From the IMG/VR virus record IMGVR_UViG_3300044613_000543, positions 1-31,071 of that record: a DNA stretch of 31,071 nucleotides, one strand, 5' to 3'. Position numbers and translations under genes: made by a program. Shown in pieces: positions 13,233 to 20,823 of the stretch; within the stretch, counting starts at the first letter, position 1; each line of letters begins with the position of its first letter. The notes below the pieces were generated by a model. That model searched no databases and was not told the origin of the DNA. It saw only the letters and a list, made by a program, of their open reading frames with translations. The stretch is from a virus.

Positions 13233-13399
13233 TTGCGTAGTTTTTTAATGTAGTAAATAGCACCAAGTAAGCCTGTAACAATTGCGATTAAACCACCGAT
13301 TGCTGAAATAATAGGATTCCATGTAGTTGCAATAGAGCTAAAAGCACCTACAAACGATGTTGTAGTTAAAGCGTTAGCTGTTGTATCAGTTAGTTTCAT
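13229..13399 (-). CDS. Holin-like single-pass protein, 56 aa
   Basis: The start at 13397-13399 (MKLTDTTANALTTTSFVGAF) is preferred to an upstream Met at 13519, because the longer form runs through the 13386-13616 gene. A polar Thr-rich N-terminus precedes one long hydrophobic segment (ISAIGGLIAIVTGLLGAIYY) and a basic end IKKLRK. This topology is that of small phage holins. It begins inside the last codons of the upstream gene. Confidence 0.7.
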   Translation of the reverse strand: MKLTDTTANALTTTSFVGAFSSIATTWNPIISAIGGLIAIVTGLLGAIYYIKKLRK

Positions 13400-13616
13400 T
13401 GAATGGGTTAGGTGTTGGTTTAGGTATGTATTCGGCTTGTGGTAGGTCAAACAACCACATATATTCAGAATCTTTAAAGGTCTCTTTATCTTGCTCGTTT
13501 CCGAAAAAGAACCAAACATCGTTAATGTCTTGAACGCAGTTAATAAAGCAGTAAGGGTTTATAAACTTGCCTTGTACTTGTGCTGCTTGTTCTTCTATTA
13601 AAATATAGCCTATCAT
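13386..13616 (-). CDS. Small fibre-associated protein, 76 aa
   Basis: The 76-aa protein has YILIEEQAAQVQGKFINPYC and DINDVWFFFGNEQD, ending in a Pro-rich tail. I recall such short proteins after tail fibre genes in related phages. It overlaps the LamG-like gene by ATGA and the holin-like gene by 14 nt. A role as fibre accessory or chaperone is only positional. Confidence 0.65.
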   Translation of the reverse strand: MIGYILIEEQAAQVQGKFINPYCFINCVQDINDVWFFFGNEQDKETFKDSEYMWLFDLPQAEYIPKPTPNPFNETN

Positions 13617-14422
13617 CTTGATAATGAGTTATTAAATGTTTGTAATGCAGTCCAGTAATTATCAACTTCAATTTGGCTTAATCCATCACCGATAAAACAA
13701 AAACTAAACTGTTTTGATGAAAACGCTGCAGCAGATCCAGAATTATTTCCTGCACCTAAGAAAATTGTTGTATTTGGATTTGTACCAACATTCTCATTCA
13801 CAGTTGCGTCTATTGTAGAACTGCCTCTTTTATGTCTTGTATATGCAGTAGATGATGTTCTTGATGTAACAAATAAACCTACTGAACTTGTATTGCTACT
13901 TCCAGGAACAACACTAATACAATTTAAACCTGAATAAAACTGACCACCAGAGAATCGAGAATAAATAGTGGAAGAGTTTGCACCACTTGCAATCGTGCCG
14001 CTTCCCATGTCACAAATAATACCTGATTGATCGCTTCTTGAAATAAATCCCATTGATCCATTCGAGGTTGAAGACCAATTGCCTTGATTGTTAAACCCAC
14101 TATCCATATACGCACTACTACCGTTTGGCGTTATACCCGTACTTGCAAAAGTCCAACCACTCGTAAAAGTACCCGTAAAACTACTACTTTTTAAGTTCTG
14201 AGCACACGCTGAGGCACTTGCTCCGACCATCGGATATATGGCTTTCATTTTAGTCCAAAGTGAATTGGCTTTTAATGCAAGTACCAAAGTATTAACCGCT
14301 GTTTTTTCAGTATTAGAAAGTGAACCACCAGCGGTTGCAACTCGGTCAAAAAACGCTTGTGCGTCAGTATCAAATCCCTGCACTATCTGACTTCCAACGA
14401 TTCCGTGTGTACTTAAAATCAT
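13613..14422 (-). CDS. LamG-like receptor-binding or fibre protein
   Basis: The 269-aa protein begins with a helical region (DTDAQAFFDRVATAGGSLSN, ending AIYPMVGASASA). The rest is Ser/Gly/Thr-rich and beta-like (GTFTSGWTFASTGITPNG, SSAYMDSGFN), suggesting a concanavalin A/LamG jelly-roll. I recognise this architecture from tail-fibre loci of Bacteroidota phages, where it probably binds host surface glycans. It overlaps the fibre gene by 4 nt. Confidence 0.72.
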   Translation of the reverse strand: MILSTHGIVGSQIVQGFDTDAQAFFDRVATAGGSLSNTEKTAVNTLVLALKANSLWTKMKAIYPMVGASASACAQNLKSSSFTGTFTSGWTFASTGITPNGSSAYMDSGFNNQGNWSSTSNGSMGFISRSDQSGIICDMGSGTIASGANSSTIYSRFSGGQFYSGLNCISVVPGSSNTSSVGLFVTSRTSSTAYTRHKRGSSTIDATVNENVGTNPNTTIFLGAGNNSGSAAAFSSKQFSFCFIGDGLSQIEVDNYWTALQTFNNSLSR

Positions 14423-15660
14423 GCTACTATATCTCCAAATAAATAGGCTTCCGTACTACTTAAAAATATCAAAGTTGCACCGCTATATTGAACATTTAAT
14501 TTAAGTTTACCACCATTGCTGCGAATAGTCATTCCGCTACCCGCTACGATTGTAGTTTGTCCTGCGCCATATTGCGCAAGTAAAATTTGAGTACCCGCAG
14601 AAAAAACTGATGCGGGAACGGTCAAGTTATTAGCACTACCTACGTTCATCTCAACTAACTTATCAGCATCAGACAAAACAAGTGTATAAGATGCCGTTTG
14701 GCGGTTTGTTGTGATTAGTTTTGCAGTCTTTGAATCTACTTGCGTCTGCACCGCACTCGTCACCCCACTCACATATCCTAATTCAGTAGATGTAACCGAA
14801 GAAACTGCAACCTTACCGATACTATCAGAAATTAATGCCCTTGAAGCCGTTAAATCTTCGGTATCAATAGTTGTCGCTGCCCCTGTGATGGTTGCTTGTT
14901 TGCCGTTAATTTGTGTTTGAATGTCGCTTGTTACACTACCTAAATATTGAAACTCCGTATTTGTAACGCTTCCATCCGCTATTTTGGTTGCATCAATTCC
15001 GCTTGGTAAATCAGTTGCCGTAAGGTCTGCCCCAGCAGTTACTAATCCTTTTGCATCGTAGGTTATTTTTGTTTTTGTCGCCCCTGTTATCGCTGCGTTT
15101 TCATCTACTTTCGCATCCAATTGCGTTTGAATTGCAGAGGTTACACCGTTTAAAGTCTGAAACTCAGTATTACTTACACTTCCGTCACCTAACTTCGCAG
15201 CGTCAATCCCTGTGCCTAATTTAGCATTTGACACAACACCGTTGTCAATAGTCCAAGTCGCTCCACTTGCAGACACGGTTATATCGCCTTTGTCTCCGTC
15301 AGATATTCCGCCGCCTCCAACTGTGATATTTCCACTTCCTAATAGAGATTCATTATTAATGGTCTTGATGTTAGTGCCGCTAACTAAAGTTGCTTGTTTA
15401 GCGTTTAAAGCTGATTGAGTCGCACTTGAAATAGGCTTGTCAGCATCAGCAGTATTATCTACGTTACCCAAACCAACATCACCTTTAACAAGAGTAACTG
15501 ATCCTGTTTTAGAAGCAACACTTTGTACCGGTGCTTCACTTTTAATTTGAGCAATGCTTATTTTCTTTGTAGTAGATGCTGAGGTGTCAACGATAGGTAG
15601 AACGTCATCCGTTGCTATCGTAACTATGGCATCTAAGGCACTAATTTTTTTATCTGGCAT
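14419..15660 (-). CDS. Tail fibre protein with triple repeats
   Basis: The 413-aa protein begins MPDKKISALDAIVTIATDDV and ITVGGGG-type glycine patches follow. Three repeats share the pattern SVxNTEFxxL, VTSxIQTQ and K (161-184, 231-254 and 288-311). The last 100 residues end in MTIRSNGGKLKLNVQYSG and AYLFGDIVA, a common fibre tip. The fibre probably forms a trimer that contacts the host. It starts in the stop region of the preceding gene and overlaps the LamG-like gene by 4 nt. Confidence 0.85.
   Translation of the reverse strand: MPDKKISALDAIVTIATDDVLPIVDTSASTTKKISIAQIKSEAPVQSVASKTGSVTLVKGDVGLGNVDNTADADKPISSATQSALNAKQATLVSGTNIKTINNESLLGSGNITVGGGGISDGDKGDITVSASGATWTIDNGVVSNAKLGTGIDAAKLGDGSVSNTEFQTLNGVTSAIQTQLDAKVDENAAITGATKTKITYDAKGLVTAGADLTATDLPSGIDATKIADGSVTNTEFQYLGSVTSDIQTQINGKQATITGAATTIDTEDLTASRALISDSIGKVAVSSVTSTELGYVSGVTSAVQTQVDSKTAKLITTNRQTASYTLVLSDADKLVEMNVGSANNLTVPASVFSAGTQILLAQYGAGQTTIVAGSGMTIRSNGGKLKLNVQYSGATLIFLSSTEAYLFGDIVA
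14728..15180 (-). repeat. Three imperfect fibre repeats
   Basis: Coding repeats of 24 residues at 15109-15180, 14899-14970 and 14728-14799, spaced 70 and 57 residues apart. They look like related beta-prism building blocks of the fibre shaft. The third is the most diverged. Confidence 0.75.
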
Positions 15661-16106
15661 TATAGTAAAATTTTTGAGTCATCTTCTTGAAGCAAGAAAT
15701 CACCGCTTTCCAACAATAGGTAAGCGATTGTCTCAGGTGCTTCTATTTCGTATATTTTTTCGTTGAGTTCAACGGTGTATTCAGACCTTGTAACATCAAA
15801 GTCAACTTTAACAAGACCTTCTTCAACTAACTCGTTTGCAAGTTCAGGATTTGTGTTAACTGACGAAGTCTGAGCGTATATTCTATAAAGATACTCACCT
15901 GCATCGAGTGTAACGGTTGCACCTTCTGTAATTGCAAACTCGTTGTATCTTTCTTTGTAGCTTGAAATATCAGTTAAAAGAAAGTTATATTCTACGGCAG
16001 TTAAACGATGTTTAAGGCTAAACAAATAGTAAGGGTTAGAGATAGTGGTTTTCTCTGTTAAAGTCAAATACCAATTCTTACTCTCCGCCTTATTTATCTG
16101 TAGCAT
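15660..16106 (-). CDS. Virion structural protein near tail fibres, 148 aa
   Basis: The protein begins MLQINKAESKNWYLTLTEKT and contains NPYYLFSLKHRLT, YKERYNEFAITEGATVTL and AGEYLYRIYAQTSS, ending in LLLESGDFLLQEDDSKILL. I know this beta-rich family from Bacteroidota phage structural blocks; its exact place in the virion is uncertain (fibre adaptor or baseplate). It is the first gene after the terminator at 16143-16170, so it must rely on readthrough or a weak promoter that I could not identify. Confidence 0.7.
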   Translation of the reverse strand: MLQINKAESKNWYLTLTEKTTISNPYYLFSLKHRLTAVEYNFLLTDISSYKERYNEFAITEGATVTLDAGEYLYRIYAQTSSVNTNPELANELVEEGLVKVDFDVTRSEYTVELNEKIYEIEAPETIAYLLLESGDFLLQEDDSKILL

Positions 16107-16142
16107 CTATTAGTAAATAACTTTTTTGTGAAATTGGCAAAT

Positions 16143-16170
16143 AAAAAAGGGTGACCGAAGCCACCCCTTT
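16143..16170 (-). terminator. Intrinsic terminator with UUCG tetraloop
   Basis: On the minus strand the stem GGGTGGC/GTCACCC is closed on a TTCG tetraloop (C-G closing pair) and flanked by A-T pairs, followed by six T's. It lies after the major capsid and tail-tube-like genes and before the fibre genes. It would limit fibre and lysis expression relative to the major structural proteins. Confidence 0.85.
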
Positions 16171-16192
16171 GCATGAAACAAACTATGAAAAC

Positions 16193-16699
16193 TTAAATCG
16201 AGAGAGCAGTTACAACAGAAGCCTGTAATTTGTAAGGACTTTCAGACTCAATAGCACTCAAAGTGAAATTGTAGCCGTAGTTGTCACCCATTGCAGTTCC
16301 TGTTTCAGCAGTCATAGCGGTGATGTCGCAACCGTATTCTCTCCCAACCAACCAGTAAGTACTATTGTTATCTTCTACAATACAGAAAACTCTGTTCTGA
16401 GAAAGAAGTTTCAATTCGTTACGTTTAGTTGTTGCAAGTTTTCTCAAACGAGCAACTACGTCTGTTTGATTGAATACAGTTCCGTTTTCCTGAGAGACGT
16501 TAGTAGTGGTAGTCATAGAACCCACACCCTTAGGCATTTCGTATGTGTATACGTTGCCTGAAGCAATGGTGGTTGCTGTAACCTCTCCACCACTTACGGT
16601 AAATCCTGTTGCTGCAAAGTTAATCAAATGGATGGCTTTAACACCTCCTACTGAATCTTTACAGTCTAATACAAATCCCGAAGTTAGAGAGCAGCTCAT
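16193..16699 (-). CDS. Probable tail tube or other major structural protein, 168 aa
   Basis: The protein begins MSCSLTSGFVLDCKDSVGG, then Thr-rich strands, RLRKLATTKRNELKLLSQNR (an amphipathic helix), VFCIVEDNNSTYWLVGREYG and a final YGYNFTLSAIESESPYKL. I recognise this family directly after the capsid gene in Bacteroidota phages. Its beta-sandwich-like pattern and its high-expression position fit a tail tube protein, though a head decoration role is not excluded. The terminator at 16143-16170 follows. Confidence 0.68.
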   Translation of the reverse strand: MSCSLTSGFVLDCKDSVGGVKAIHLINFAATGFTVSGGEVTATTIASGNVYTYEMPKGVGSMTTTTNVSQENGTVFNQTDVVARLRKLATTKRNELKLLSQNRVFCIVEDNNSTYWLVGREYGCDITAMTAETGTAMGDNYGYNFTLSAIESESPYKLQASVVTALSI

Positions 16700-16710
16700 A
16701 TTCTATGAAA

Positions 16711-17646
16711 TTAAGCTAATTTAAACTGAACGATTTGATCAGGGAATGCAAACTGAACGCCATACTTCATAGTAGCACGGAAACGTACCTCGTCTGAGTC
16801 CTGTGAATACCAAAATCTGTATTCTTCTTGTTCATTTGCTAAGTCAGTACCTACAAAGAAGTTACTCAAACGACCTAAGAACATACGGTTTGTTCCGTTC
16901 AATCCACCTACAGCAACCATTTTCACGTTAGTTGCAGGAATCATGATTTCCATTCCGTCACTGTCAGCAGCGTAGTGGAATAAGTTGTTATTTCTAAGAG
17001 CAGTAGTGTACTTTTTGAAAGTGTCTATTCCAACCCACAAAACGATATCAGAAGCGTCAGAGATATCAGCAGGGATAACGTTGTAGATATTGTCTATCAA
17101 ATCGTCTACGTTAGCAACAGTAATTGAAGTAGCAGAAGAAGTGTTACCAGAAACAGTTGAAGCAGAAGCAGCGTCAATCAACTTAATGAAACCGTCAAAC
17201 TTGTTAGTGTTAGGGTTAGTGTTGGTTGTTGCTGTGTCACCTTGCCACATTGCGATTTCTAACAATTTAGCGATGTTGTTCGCTTTGTCTTGTCCGATTT
17301 GCTCTTCAAAAGGAACTGAGGTTGGAGAACCTGCAGCGATTTGAGTTTGCATCCACTTTGCTTCCAAAGTCTTAGGACACAAAGTCTCTTCAACTTTGAT
17401 TTTACCTACAGTGATGTTACGCTGAGAGAAAGTAGTGTTACCTGAAGCAGTGTAACCGCAACCGTCAGTTTGAAAATAAACGTCAGAAGTAAGGATGTTC
17501 AAAGCCTCTGCAGACTTTACACCTACTTGAACTTGACCTGCTGCTTGTAAAATAGCTGCAGTTTTTGAACCAAACAAAGACTTAAGTACTAACTCTGTAG
17601 ACTGCTCGTTGGTGTAATTTGCTAAGGCTGATACGTTAAATGCCAT
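16711..17646 (-). CDS. Major capsid protein
   Basis: The 311-aa protein begins MAFNVSALANYTNEQSTELV and includes FQTDGCGYTASGNTTFSQRN, VEETLCPKTLEAKWMQTQ, a repeated Asn/Thr stretch and SDASDIVLWVGIDTFKKYTT, ending VQFAFPDQIVQFKLA. Its place between scaffold and tail-tube-like genes, its length and these segments identify it as an HK97-fold capsid protein of Bacteroidota phages. An A-rich tract directly precedes the ATG, as for highly expressed genes in these hosts. Confidence 0.85.
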   Translation of the reverse strand: MAFNVSALANYTNEQSTELVLKSLFGSKTAAILQAAGQVQVGVKSAEALNILTSDVYFQTDGCGYTASGNTTFSQRNITVGKIKVEETLCPKTLEAKWMQTQIAAGSPTSVPFEEQIGQDKANNIAKLLEIAMWQGDTATTNTNPNTNKFDGFIKLIDAASASTVSGNTSSATSITVANVDDLIDNIYNVIPADISDASDIVLWVGIDTFKKYTTALRNNNLFHYAADSDGMEIMIPATNVKMVAVGGLNGTNRMFLGRLSNFFVGTDLANEQEEYRFWYSQDSDEVRFRATMKYGVQFAFPDQIVQFKLA

Positions 17647-17650
17647 TTTT

Positions 17651-18208
17651 TTATTTATTTTTTAGGGTTTGTGCAATTTTCATGATGTTTGCGAACTGCT
17701 CCTCTTTCTTAGAAAGTTTTGCAGGTGCTTTTGTTGGTTCTTCAGATGGTAAATCTGCTACTTTTTCAACTAAATCAACGGTCTTGCTGAAGATGTCTTT
17801 CATTGAGTTGAATTTAGCCTCTTGCTCTACGTTCTTCTTTTCCATTGCTTCAAGACGTGCTACAACTTCATTGAACTTGTCTAACAAAGAATTGAAAGAC
17901 TCAACGGTTGCAAACTCTTTAGCTTCAACTTCAACTTCAACTTCTTGTTCGATTTCTACGATTTCGGTAACAATGCCGCCTTCAGTAGTTACAAGCATAC
18001 CGCCTTCAACTTCGTGAGTAGCGTCAGGAGCAGGAATAAGACCTTCGCCAGTTTGAACGAAGATAGCAGTACCTACCGCAAGTTCGCCTTCCCATTCAAT
18101 GATCGTGCCATCTACTAATGTGGCAGTTTCCATCTTCACCTCTTCGGTCTTCTCTTCTGAGAAACCTAACAAGGTTCTGATTTCTTTGATTACTTCTTTT
18201 GAATTCAT
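17651..18208 (-). CDS. Capsid scaffold protein
   Basis: The 185-aa protein has a helical N-terminus (MNSKEVIKEIRTLLGFSEEK), a small beta-rich acidic segment (LVDGTIIEWEGELAVGTAIF, to about 85), an acidic VEIEQEVEVEVEAKE stretch and a long coiled coil (105-150) with a basic tail of Lys-rich helices. This composition and its place between protease and capsid fit a scaffold that is cut and lost at maturation. It begins 33 nt after the protease stop. Confidence 0.75.
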   Translation of the reverse strand: MNSKEVIKEIRTLLGFSEEKTEEVKMETATLVDGTIIEWEGELAVGTAIFVQTGEGLIPAPDATHEVEGGMLVTTEGGIVTEIVEIEQEVEVEVEAKEFATVESFNSLLDKFNEVVARLEAMEKKNVEQEAKFNSMKDIFSKTVDLVEKVADLPSEEPTKAPAKLSKKEEQFANIMKIAQTLKNK

Positions 18209-18241
18209 TTTATATATAATTAGTGGTTTATTTTTTTTGGC

Positions 18242-19141
18242 TCAATTTTTACCGTCCCATTGCTCCAACACTCTCTTTAGTTTTTTCATCATAGCGTTTG
18301 CAATCTTGTCTTCTACGGTCTCTTCAAAGTCAAAGAATCCCTCTACTGAGAAACCTTTAAACTCTCCCTCTTTTACTCTCTGCCATATAGACTCATCATT
18401 TACGATGTAAGACAAAAACCATGATCCATCTGCTACTTCTTCGTAACCTTTTGGAGGCATAATGCCACGCTCTCTGTCAACTATGAATGATTCTAATAAA
18501 GAAAGTCCGTTAATGGCTTTGTCGTGATGAATGTTTACTGCATCGTACTTATCACCTCTTGCCCATTTCTTAGCAATTTCAAATATCGTTTCTTTGTCAA
18601 ATACAACGTAGTATTCACCCCTTACATCATCGTATCTGTAAATAGGTAAATCAGCAATCATTGCAGCACCTGATATTATACGCTTCTCTTCGTTCTGAAT
18701 CTCAAAACGTGCTTTTCTTGCCTTGCTTAATTCTAACTCTTCTAACTTGCGTTCAGTCCATCTCAACATCTCTTCACCACCCCACAACAAATAAGAAATA
18801 GTACCACACGCTTTTGTGTCTGATGGGTTGTAATATTCTTTAGCTCTTGACAAATAGGAATAAGTGCGTTTAATCGTTTCAATAGAGAGATTCTCATTCG
18901 CAACTAACTGCCTTGCTCTGTTCTTGCCTACCAAAGTTGCACACTCATTTCCGATAGCCTCGTTTAGATTGATGCCTCTCTGTGCGTTCTGTGATGCTGC
19001 TTTAGGATAGTCGTTGAAGAACTCTTGTTTATTGAAGTATTGAAAGTCTTTTTCTATTGCAGGGTTGGTCACAAGTGACACGAATTCAACACCTGTTTCA
19101 TCCTCAGGATTGATTACTAATTTGTAAACTGGCAAATCCAT
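18242..19141 (-). CDS. Prohead protease (XkdF-like) with inserted domain
   Basis: The 299-aa protein begins with the strand PVYKLVINPEDETGVEFVSL (4-23). The protease core lies at about 150-275: DLPIYRYDDVRGEYYVV (164-180), NIHHD (203-207), LLESFIVDRERG (215-226), WFLSYIVNDESIWQRV and FKGFSVEGFF. The HH and ES pairs are the likely His and Ser of this herpes-type fold. Between them, residues 45-135 form an inserted helical domain with INLNEAIGNECATLVGKNRA and KACGTISYLLWGGEEMLRW. It cleaves scaffold and capsid during maturation. The insert also occurs in other phage capsid-region proteins, so it may be a conserved accessory module of unknown role. Confidence 0.82.
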   Translation of the reverse strand: MDLPVYKLVINPEDETGVEFVSLVTNPAIEKDFQYFNKQEFFNDYPKAASQNAQRGINLNEAIGNECATLVGKNRARQLVANENLSIETIKRTYSYLSRAKEYYNPSDTKACGTISYLLWGGEEMLRWTERKLEELELSKARKARFEIQNEEKRIISGAAMIADLPIYRYDDVRGEYYVVFDKETIFEIAKKWARGDKYDAVNIHHDKAINGLSLLESFIVDRERGIMPPKGYEEVADGSWFLSYIVNDESIWQRVKEGEFKGFSVEGFFDFEETVEDKIANAMMKKLKRVLEQWDGKN

Positions 19142-19179
19142 TCTATTATAATTATTGATTGTTTAAAATTGGCTTTGTT

Positions 19180-20820
19180 TTACCCACCTAACACGCTTAC
19201 ATTCTGATTATTTGCTACTCTTCGTTGTGTTCTTGTGATGTCACCTTCTAACACAAATACTCTTCGTTCTTGTGTCAAAATATCTTGACCTTGTGGAAGT
19301 CGTGTAGTAGGTGCAGTAAATGTCTGAGCAGTTGAAACCGAACCAACTGATGGCGATGGTGTTGAATTAGGGTTAAATTGTTGTCTTGAAATTGTCGCTA
19401 TTTTAGCAATACCAAACGCTGCTGCAGTTGCTGCTTGTACAAAAGGATAAGCAGGGAACGCTGTTGTTATTGGAGAAGCCGATGCACTTTTAAAAGCCTC
19501 TAAAGTAGCCTCAACTGTTGCAATAGTTGCAGTAGTTAAAGATAATGCTTTTCTAACTTGAAATGCTTTACGTTGACTTGCTTCAGATTCGTTAGCAAAA
19601 GCGGTTGTAAGTTCTGAAATTGCAGCAAAAGTGTTTATAAAAGTATTTACGAAGTCGACACCAAAAGCACTAACACCTAATTTAAGCCTTTCGATGTTGC
19701 TTAACTGATTGTCTGTTGTTTGCTCAATAACTACGTTTGTTGCTGCTATGTTTGCAGCTGCTTGTGCTTGTAATGCTCCTGTAGTATCTTGTAATTGTTT
19801 GCCTTGAAAAGTTCTTAATTCTTGTGCTGATTTTTCTCTTTGTTGTCTACTCCAATTATCAAAATCTATTTTTGCCTTTTGCTCGTCTGTTAAACCTTGT
19901 TTTGCAACTTGTGTACTTGTCTTTACTTCTTGTTTTTTAAGTTCTTCTAAACGCTTAGTTAATTTTAATTGTTGGTTTAGTAATCTTTCGTTTTCAAGGG
20001 CTTGTGCTTTTTCTCTTTTATCTCTTCTTTCAAATTCATCTTTATCAATTTCTCCATTTAATATTCTTTGTCCTCTAAAAAACTCTGCATTAAACTCTTG
20101 TTGTCTTTTTAATTCTTGCTGACCTGCTTTTAATCGTGCCTGAGTTGATTTTAAATTTTCTTCAACCACTGCTCTTTCACCCTCTAATAAAAGTTTACGT
20201 TCTTGCTTTAATTTACGAATTTCTTCATTGTATGCCTGTTGTTCTTTGGTAGCTAAATTTGTTTTTTCAGCTACGCTATCAAAAGCATTTGCAAGATTAT
20301 AAACTAAATCAATTACCAAGCCTATACCAAGGGTTAAAAAGGCTTTTTGAATAAGAGACAATGATACAAACCAAGTTTTTGTAGCTTGTGCAATATTTAA
20401 AATAGCAGGAGCAAACTCTTTTAAATCTTTAAGACCTTGTGAAAATATCATTGCCGCTTGTACACGAACAAGAATCTTTTCTAAATCTTCGGAAGTTGTA
20501 CCAAATATAGCCATAGCACCTGCAGCAATCTCAAAACCTGCTGCTACTCCTTGAATAGCACCAAATAGTTTTTGAGTGTTGCCTCTGTTGGCATCTACTG
20601 CCTGGTCTAACTGCTCAAGTTGTTGCTTGTACTGACCTGCAGTCTTTATTGCCTCTTGAGTCCGTTTGTCGTTTATTCCGAATTGAAGAGCTAAAGCCTC
20701 TGCTTCTCTTTGGGTTTTCGCAAACGCATCTCCCAAATCTTCGTAAACTGTTGCTGCCTGTTGAACGGTTTGTATGCCGTTAACATCTACGTCTATTTTT
20801 ACTGCGGTTTCTATTGTCAT
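19180..20820 (-). CDS. Tail tape measure protein
   Basis: The 546-aa protein has an early helical region, hydrophobic segments (GAIQGVAAGFEIAAGAMAIF at 87-106 and FLTLGIGLVIDLVYNL at 161-176), a long charged coiled coil (about 195-330), an Ala-rich hydrophobic part (about 430-480) and the ending QERRVFVLEGDITRTQRRV typical of Bacteroidota phage tape measures. It sets tail length and may help eject DNA. At about 1.5 angstroms per residue it would give a tail near 80 nm. It follows the tail-tip protein by 3 nt. Confidence 0.85.
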   Translation of the reverse strand: MTIETAVKIDVDVNGIQTVQQAATVYEDLGDAFAKTQREAEALALQFGINDKRTQEAIKTAGQYKQQLEQLDQAVDANRGNTQKLFGAIQGVAAGFEIAAGAMAIFGTTSEDLEKILVRVQAAMIFSQGLKDLKEFAPAILNIAQATKTWFVSLSLIQKAFLTLGIGLVIDLVYNLANAFDSVAEKTNLATKEQQAYNEEIRKLKQERKLLLEGERAVVEENLKSTQARLKAGQQELKRQQEFNAEFFRGQRILNGEIDKDEFERRDKREKAQALENERLLNQQLKLTKRLEELKKQEVKTSTQVAKQGLTDEQKAKIDFDNWSRQQREKSAQELRTFQGKQLQDTTGALQAQAAANIAATNVVIEQTTDNQLSNIERLKLGVSAFGVDFVNTFINTFAAISELTTAFANESEASQRKAFQVRKALSLTTATIATVEATLEAFKSASASPITTAFPAYPFVQAATAAAFGIAKIATISRQQFNPNSTPSPSVGSVSTAQTFTAPTTRLPQGQDILTQERRVFVLEGDITRTQRRVANNQNVSVLGG

Positions 20821-20823
20821 TTT

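Noticed and set aside
13924-14115. Minus-strand 63-codon frame inside the LamG-like gene
   Set aside because: It is wholly nested in a recognised structural gene and has no start context or family.
14711-15766. Plus-strand open frames inside the fibre genes (14711-14920, 15212-15418, 15554-15766)
   Set aside because: They lie opposite the repetitive fibre gene and its neighbour, have biased composition and no promoter or start context. They are shadows of the minus-strand genes.
17640-18017. Plus-strand 125-codon open frame
   Set aside because: It is antisense to the acidic scaffold gene, and its Ser/Thr-rich sequence is the mirror of Glu/Val codons. All other genes are on the minus strand.
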